Shown one piece after another: positions 6,487 to 9,976 of a stretch of DNA of 9,976 nucleotides (within the stretch, counting starts at the first letter, position 1; every line of letters starts with the position of its first letter). A model generated the notes under the pieces. It was not told the origin of the DNA, ran no database searches, and saw nothing but the letters and a program-made list of their open reading frames with translations. The stretch lies in the NCBI GenBank assembly GCA_002415895.1, contig DIAV01000200.1, positions 1 through 9,976 of the forward strand. Direction: 5' to 3'. A program made the translations under genes and the position numbers. This stretch comes from Anaerolineales bacterium UBA5069 (GTDB lineage: Bacteria > Chloroflexota > Anaerolineae > Caldilineales > Caldilineaceae).

Positions 6487-6610
6487 AACGCAAAGGACAA
6501 CAACAGCGGAACACAGATAAGGGCGGAAACGGCGAGGATAACTGCTGCAACGTGTTATCTGTGTGTATCCATGCTTGTTCCGCCGTTATCTGTGTTCATG
6601 CCTTTGCGTT
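6487..6610. repeat. Nested inverted repeat in the glpK-dhaM spacer
   Basis: The 215-base spacer between glpK and dhaM holds no gene but is highly structured. An inner pair, 6509-6528 and 6578-6597, consists of 20-base reverse complements with one mismatch (gaacacagataa as the core). An outer pair, aacgcaaagg at 6487-6496 and cctttgcgtt at 6601-6610, extends the same fold. The word gttatctgtgt also occurs twice in direct orientation (6554-6564 and 6585-6595), and cctttgcgt recurs near base 58. The arrangement resembles dispersed palindromic intergenic repeats. In the transcript it could form a long hairpin between the two genes and separate their expression or protect ends. No U-tract is seen, so it is not called a terminator. 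Confidence 0.75.
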
Positions 6611-6629
6611 TGCATTGCACGCACGAAAA

Positions 6630-8123
6630 TCAAGCCCAATCAAAGGTGCGCACAACAGCCTTCTTCCAACCGGCCAGCCCCTCCGCGCGCGTGTGCTCGT
6701 CTATCTGCGGCTGCCATGTACGGTCGGCCTGCCAGTTGGCGCGCAGGCTGTCGAGGTTGGGCCACACGCCCACGGCCAGCCCTGCGGCATAGGCTGCGCC
6801 CAGCGCTGTCGTCTCGGCCACCTGCGGGCGCACAACATCTACGCCCAGAATATCGGCCTGGCGCTGCATGAGGAAGTTATTGGCCGTGGCGCCCCCGTCC
6901 ACCTTGAGCAGGCGCAACGCCACGCCGCTGTCGCTGTTCATGGCCGCCAGCACCTCCTGCGTTTGATAGCAGATGGATTCGAGCGCGGCACGTACAATGT
7001 GGGCGCGCGTCACATAGCGCGTAAGCCCCACAATTACACCGCGCGCATCGCTGCGCCAGTAGGGTGCAAAGAGGCCGCTGAAGGCGGGCACAAGATAGCA
7101 GCCGCCCGTATCCGCCACGCTTTGGGCCAGCGCCTCGGTCTCATCGGCGTGACGAATGATTTGCAGGCTGTCGCGCAGCCACTGGATTGTGGCCCCGGCC
7201 ATGGCAATGGATCCCTCCAGCGCATAGACGGGGGGCTGCCCGGCAAACTGGTAGCAGACAGTGGTGAGCAAGCCGTTGCGGCTGTGCACAATCTCCTGGC
7301 CCGTGTTGAGCAGCATAAAGCAGCCCGTGCCATAGGTGTTCTTCGCCTCGCCGGGAGCAAAGCAGCTTTGCCCCACAGTGGCGGCGTGCTGATCGCCCAG
7401 CACACCCGTCACGGGGACCTCGCCGCGCAAGGGGCCGGCGAATGACGTTTCGCCATAGGCGCCGGCGTCGCTGCTGGGGCAGATGCGCGGTAGCATGGCG
7501 CGCGGCACGCCCATGATCGCCAGCAACTCATCATCCCACGCCAGCGTTTCGAGATTCATCAGCAGCGTGCGCGAGGCGTTGGTCACATCTGTCGCGTGTT
7601 CGCCGGTGAGGTTCCAGACAAGCCAGCAATCCACCGTGCCAAAGAGCAGTTCGCCCGCCTCGGCGCGTGCCCGTGCACCCGCCACATTGTCCAGAATCCA
7701 GCGAATTTTGGGGGCGGCAAAGTAGGTGGCCAGCCGCAGCCCCGTGCGCTGGTAGAAGAGTTCGGCGTGCCCCTGCTGCTCAAGCGCCTGGCAGAAATCA
7801 GCCGTGCGCGTATCCTGCCAGACAATCGCATTGTAGACAGGCTCGCCCGTGCGCTTGTCCCAAACGATCGTCGTCTCGCGCTGGTTGGTAATGCCAATGG
7901 CGGCAATGTCGGGCGCGTCGATCTCGGCCTTGGCCATGGCCGCGCCAATGACCTCGCGCGCCCGCTCCCAAATCTCCAGCGGGTCATGCTCCACCCAGCC
8001 GCTCTGCGGAAAGATTTGGCGATGCTCGCGCTGGTCCGCAGCAAGCACAGTGCCCTTCTCATCAAAGAGCATGAAGCGGGTGGAGCTTGTGCCGGAATCA
8101 AGTGCGCCGATGATGGTGCGCAT
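6630..8123 (-). CDS. glpK: Glycerol kinase
   Basis: This cytoplasmic FGGY-family kinase phosphorylates glycerol with ATP to sn-glycerol 3-phosphate, the substrate of the GlpA-type dehydrogenase downstream. From the ATG at 8123 it is 497 residues, matching the family's 495-505. Counting from there, the N-terminal phosphate loop is [12 protein letters not shown] (6-17), the substrate residues are in NQRETT (R82, E83) and AIVWQDTRT (W102), and the catalytic aspartate is D244 in GDQHAA, usually GDQQAA. The ATP-site motif [12 protein letters not shown] lies at 264-275 and the second FGGY signature begins near GGATANNF (410-417). The loop before GDQ ([22 protein letters not shown]) contains no histidine, unlike Gram-positive GlpK enzymes activated by phospho-HPr. 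A TTG at 8132 would add three residues, but the ATG fits the family start. It lies 33 bases after a membrane-protein gene. Confidence 0.96.
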   Translation of the reverse strand: MRTIIGALDSGTSSTRFMLFDEKGTVLAADQREHRQIFPQSGWVEHDPLEIWERAREVIGAAMAKAEIDAPDIAAIGITNQRETTIVWDKRTGEPVYNAIVWQDTRTADFCQALEQQGHAELFYQRTGLRLATYFAAPKIRWILDNVAGARARAEAGELLFGTVDCWLVWNLTGEHATDVTNASRTLLMNLETLAWDDELLAIMGVPRAMLPRICPSSDAGAYGETSFAGPLRGEVPVTGVLGDQHAATVGQSCFAPGEAKNTYGTGCFMLLNTGQEIVHSRNGLLTTVCYQFAGQPPVYALEGSIAMAGATIQWLRDSLQIIRHADETEALAQSVADTGGCYLVPAFSGLFAPYWRSDARGVIVGLTRYVTRAHIVRAALESICYQTQEVLAAMNSDSGVALRLLKVDGGATANNFLMQRQADILGVDVVRPQVAETTALGAAYAAGLAVGVWPNLDSLRANWQADRTWQPQIDEHTRAEGLAGWKKAVVRTFDWA

Positions 8124-8156
8124 GGAGAGCAACTTTCTGTTGACTGACCAAGAGAG

Positions 8157-9320
8157 TCAGCGTGAAGGCGTACGGGCGGCCTGTTTCTGCGCGCCGCCCT
8201 TGCTTTTGGCTGCGCCGTTCGCGGCCACAGGCACAGGCCCGATGTCGGCCACGCGCTCTGCCGCCAGCACAACGTTGCGCGCAAAGAGGACGAGCCACGC
8301 GCCCGCCAGCATGAACTCAAACATCTCCATGCCGGTGACGCCCATGAAGCCCATCACCTTGAGCGGGAGTACGAGCAGCATGGCGGCAAGAATGATGAAT
8401 GAAAGCGTGTAGAATGCGCGCGGTAAAAAGGGCATGGTCCACGGCATGGAGATGAGCAGCAGCCCGGCCGCCACACCCATGCTCACCGCCGAAAGATCGT
8501 GCACGACATTGAAGAGCGGGCTAATGCCGAAGCGCACAAGTCCCACGAGCGCCGTGGCCACAGCCACCACAATCAACGAAATGCGCACATAGCGACGCAC
8601 GCGCGCCGTAACCAGCCCGTGATTCTGGAGCACGATCACATCGGTCATCAAGAATTGCTGCCAGACGAGGATCAGCAGGCCTGTGAAGATGAGGCCGATG
8701 TCAAAAATGCGCCGTGAGTTGGAGTCTGTCATGCCCAGATGGCTGAAGGAGTAGGTCCACCACATGGGGTCGTCGTTGCGCACACCGGCAAAGAGCAACG
8801 TGCCGAAGAGCGAACCAATGGCCAGATAAATAAGGCCGGTTGAGCGCAGATGCGAAAGCCAACCCGCAATGAGGTAGGCGAGCACGCCGGCGGCAAAGCC
8901 GAGTGCAAGCGCAATCAGCGGCTTGGGCAGGACAACACCAATGAAGGCACGGTTGAGGAACTGCATCGTCCCCATGACAACCAGCCCTGCCACCAGTGCT
9001 GCGGCCATGGTTACAGGCAGGACAGCCCAGCGAAAATCATGGCGGCGCTCAAGCGGCAGCCTGCGGTTGCGAAACGCTGCGCCGCGCAGATAGGCCAGCG
9101 GGCTAACGGCCAGCGCGACAACCAGGGCAGAGATGAGCGCCTGCGAAGCCACTGAATTGGGCGCGCCCACCAGCGGCAACTGATCGTTGCGTGTGAAGAG
9201 CAGGACAACCGCCGCCTGCGCCAGCGCCGCAACAATCGCGGCAACCAGCGCATAGCGCTCAACCTGGTCATTAAAGAAATGTTCTTCGCGATCGCGCTGC
9301 AATAGAGAATCGGCTTTCAC
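8157..9320 (-). CDS. Polytopic membrane protein of unknown function (DUF998-like)
   Basis: I do not recognise a named function. The protein has about ten hydrophobic segments, four in the N-terminal half and six in the C-terminal half. It ends in a basic, Lys/Ala/Arg-rich cytoplasmic-looking tail of about 30 residues. The C-terminal half carries the conserved stretch WWTYSFSHLGMTDSNSR followed by IFDIGLIFTG, resembling DUF998-type membrane proteins; that family name is a recollection of motif style, not a search result. The same half is clearly paralogous to the upstream gene. The GTG at 9320 is chosen as start because GAGGGGAG (9333-9326) sits five bases before it, giving 387 residues beginning MKADSLLQRDREEHFF. 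The ATG at 9341 would encode the ribosome-binding site itself. It precedes glpK and may share its transcript, but no glycerol-facilitator (MIP family NPA) motif is present. Confidence 0.85.
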   Translation of the reverse strand: MKADSLLQRDREEHFFNDQVERYALVAAIVAALAQAAVVLLFTRNDQLPLVGAPNSVASQALISALVVALAVSPLAYLRGAAFRNRRLPLERRHDFRWAVLPVTMAAALVAGLVVMGTMQFLNRAFIGVVLPKPLIALALGFAAGVLAYLIAGWLSHLRSTGLIYLAIGSLFGTLLFAGVRNDDPMWWTYSFSHLGMTDSNSRRIFDIGLIFTGLLILVWQQFLMTDVIVLQNHGLVTARVRRYVRISLIVVAVATALVGLVRFGISPLFNVVHDLSAVSMGVAAGLLLISMPWTMPFLPRAFYTLSFIILAAMLLVLPLKVMGFMGVTGMEMFEFMLAGAWLVLFARNVVLAAERVADIGPVPVAANGAAKSKGGAQKQAARTPSR

Positions 9321-9355
9321 TGATGCTCCCCTCGTGGGCATTGGGCCTGTATCGC

Positions 9356-9976
9356 CTATCGCTCAGGTTCGGCTTCCAGCCTGTCGACAATCAGTTTGGT
9401 ATTGCGCACAAAGATGATGATCCAGAAGCTGCCCAGCAACGTTGCCGACATCTGCATGCCAACCAGGCTGATTTGCCCGGCCACCCGAAAGATCACAACA
9501 AGCAGCACCAACGCCAGCAGCGTGTAGGAGGCATAGAGCAACTCGCGCGGTTGAAAAGGCATCGTCCACGGCAGCGAGGCCAGAATCAACCCGACCGCAA
9601 TGCCAAAACCTGAGGCGGCCACTGTGTGCATGACGTTGAGAAATGGCGAAATCCCCCAGCGAATCGCTCCCGTGCCGCCTGCGCCCAGCGCCATGGCAAT
9701 GAGCATGATGCGCAAAAAACGCTGCGTGCGCACGCTGACCAATCCATGCCTTTGCAGCGCCATCACATCTTCCATAAAGAACTGCTGCCAGGCAATGAGC
9801 AGCACCGCCGTTACCACCAGGCCAATGTTGAAGAGAAAGCGCACATCCGATTCTGCGGTGCCAAGGTGGCTAAAGGAGAACTCCCACCAGTAGGGGTTGG
9901 GGTGCAGTAGCGCAGAAAAAAAGAAGGAGCCAAAGATCCCCAGCAGCGACAAGTAGAGCAAAGAGAGCGAATCGAT
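9356..9976 (-). CDS. Partial polytopic membrane protein, paralogue of the downstream gene
   Basis: This reading frame is open through the right edge of the window, so the true N-terminus lies outside. The TTG at 9961 is more likely an internal leucine than a start. About 200 visible residues contain five or six transmembrane segments and the motif YWWEFSFSHLGTAES, followed by FLFNIGLVVTA, IAWQQFFMEDV, WGISPFLNVMH and LPWTMPF. Each has a counterpart in the next gene (WWTYSFSHLG, VWQQFLMTDV, FGISPLFNVVH, MPWTMPF), in the same order and spacing, so the pair is a tandem duplication. The stop TAG at 9358-9356 is 35 bases before the GTG start of the paralogue, suggesting co-transcription. Function is unknown; resemblance to DUF998-type proteins is tentative. 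Whether it has the extra N-terminal four-segment half cannot be seen. Confidence 0.85.
   Translation of the reverse strand: MDSLSLLYLSLLGIFGSFFFSALLHPNPYWWEFSFSHLGTAESDVRFLFNIGLVVTAVLLIAWQQFFMEDVMALQRHGLVSVRTQRFLRIMLIAMALGAGGTGAIRWGISPFLNVMHTVAASGFGIAVGLILASLPWTMPFQPRELLYASYTLLALVLLVVIFRVAGQISLVGMQMSATLLGSFWIIIFVRNTKLIVDRLEAEPER

Noticed and set aside
6487..6610. Inverted repeat considered as an intrinsic terminator of glpK
   Set aside because: The arms are far apart, the stem is not followed by a T-run on the minus strand, and the element looks like a dispersed repeat instead.
5665..6792. 375-codon plus-strand open frame crossing HPr, dhaM, the spacer and the end of glpK
   Set aside because: It spans several real minus-strand genes and a repeat spacer and shows no family resemblance.

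Overview
The window is a compact, high-G+C stretch of bacterial chromosome in which every recognisable gene lies on the minus strand, so transcription runs from right to left. Spacing is tight and no RNA gene, transposase or CRISPR array was seen. Bases 1-19 are not genomic: they match the transposase mosaic-end sequence of a tagmentation library kit, so the left edge is almost certainly an untrimmed contig end. The G+C-rich coding, the unfused DhaM/HPr/EI set and the intergenic word repeats would fit a Chloroflexota-type (Caldilinea/Anaerolineae-like) bacterium. That placement is an inference from style, not from a marker gene.

Layout in transcription order. (1) 9976-9356 and 9320-8157 encode two paralogous polytopic membrane proteins of unknown function, the first cut by the window edge. 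(2) 8123-6630 is glycerol kinase, glpK. (3) A 215-bp spacer carries a nested inverted repeat and a short palindrome. (4) 6414-5995 is a DhaM-type PTS EIIA, followed by an HPr-like protein (5913-5560) and a complete PTS Enzyme I (5552-3828). (5) A 104-bp A+T-rich spacer is built from a TCATTGA heptamer repeat and a 17-bp-stem inverted repeat. (6) 3723-1978 is an FAD-dependent glycerol-3-phosphate dehydrogenase of the GlpA type with a C-terminal [2Fe-2S] domain. (7) 1933-779 is alanine racemase, overlapping by four bases endonuclease III (782-66).

The central theme is C3 metabolism. GlpK makes glycerol 3-phosphate, the GlpA-type enzyme oxidises it to dihydroxyacetone phosphate, and the EI-HPr-DhaM relay would move phosphate from PEP to a dihydroxyacetone kinase whose DhaK and DhaL subunits are not in the window. 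The order DhaM-HPr-EI repeats, as separate genes, the domain order of the fused enterobacterial DhaM. No sugar permease (EIIB/EIIC) is present, so the relay looks dedicated to dihydroxyacetone phosphorylation or to regulation. The last two genes, alr and nth, are housekeeping functions that appear to be merely downstream.

Most worth following up are this unfused relay between glpK and glpA, the non-canonical active-site surroundings of its HPr, the absence of the HPr-phosphorylated loop histidine in GlpK, a GlpA with no adjacent GlpB/GlpC, and two structured repeat spacers.
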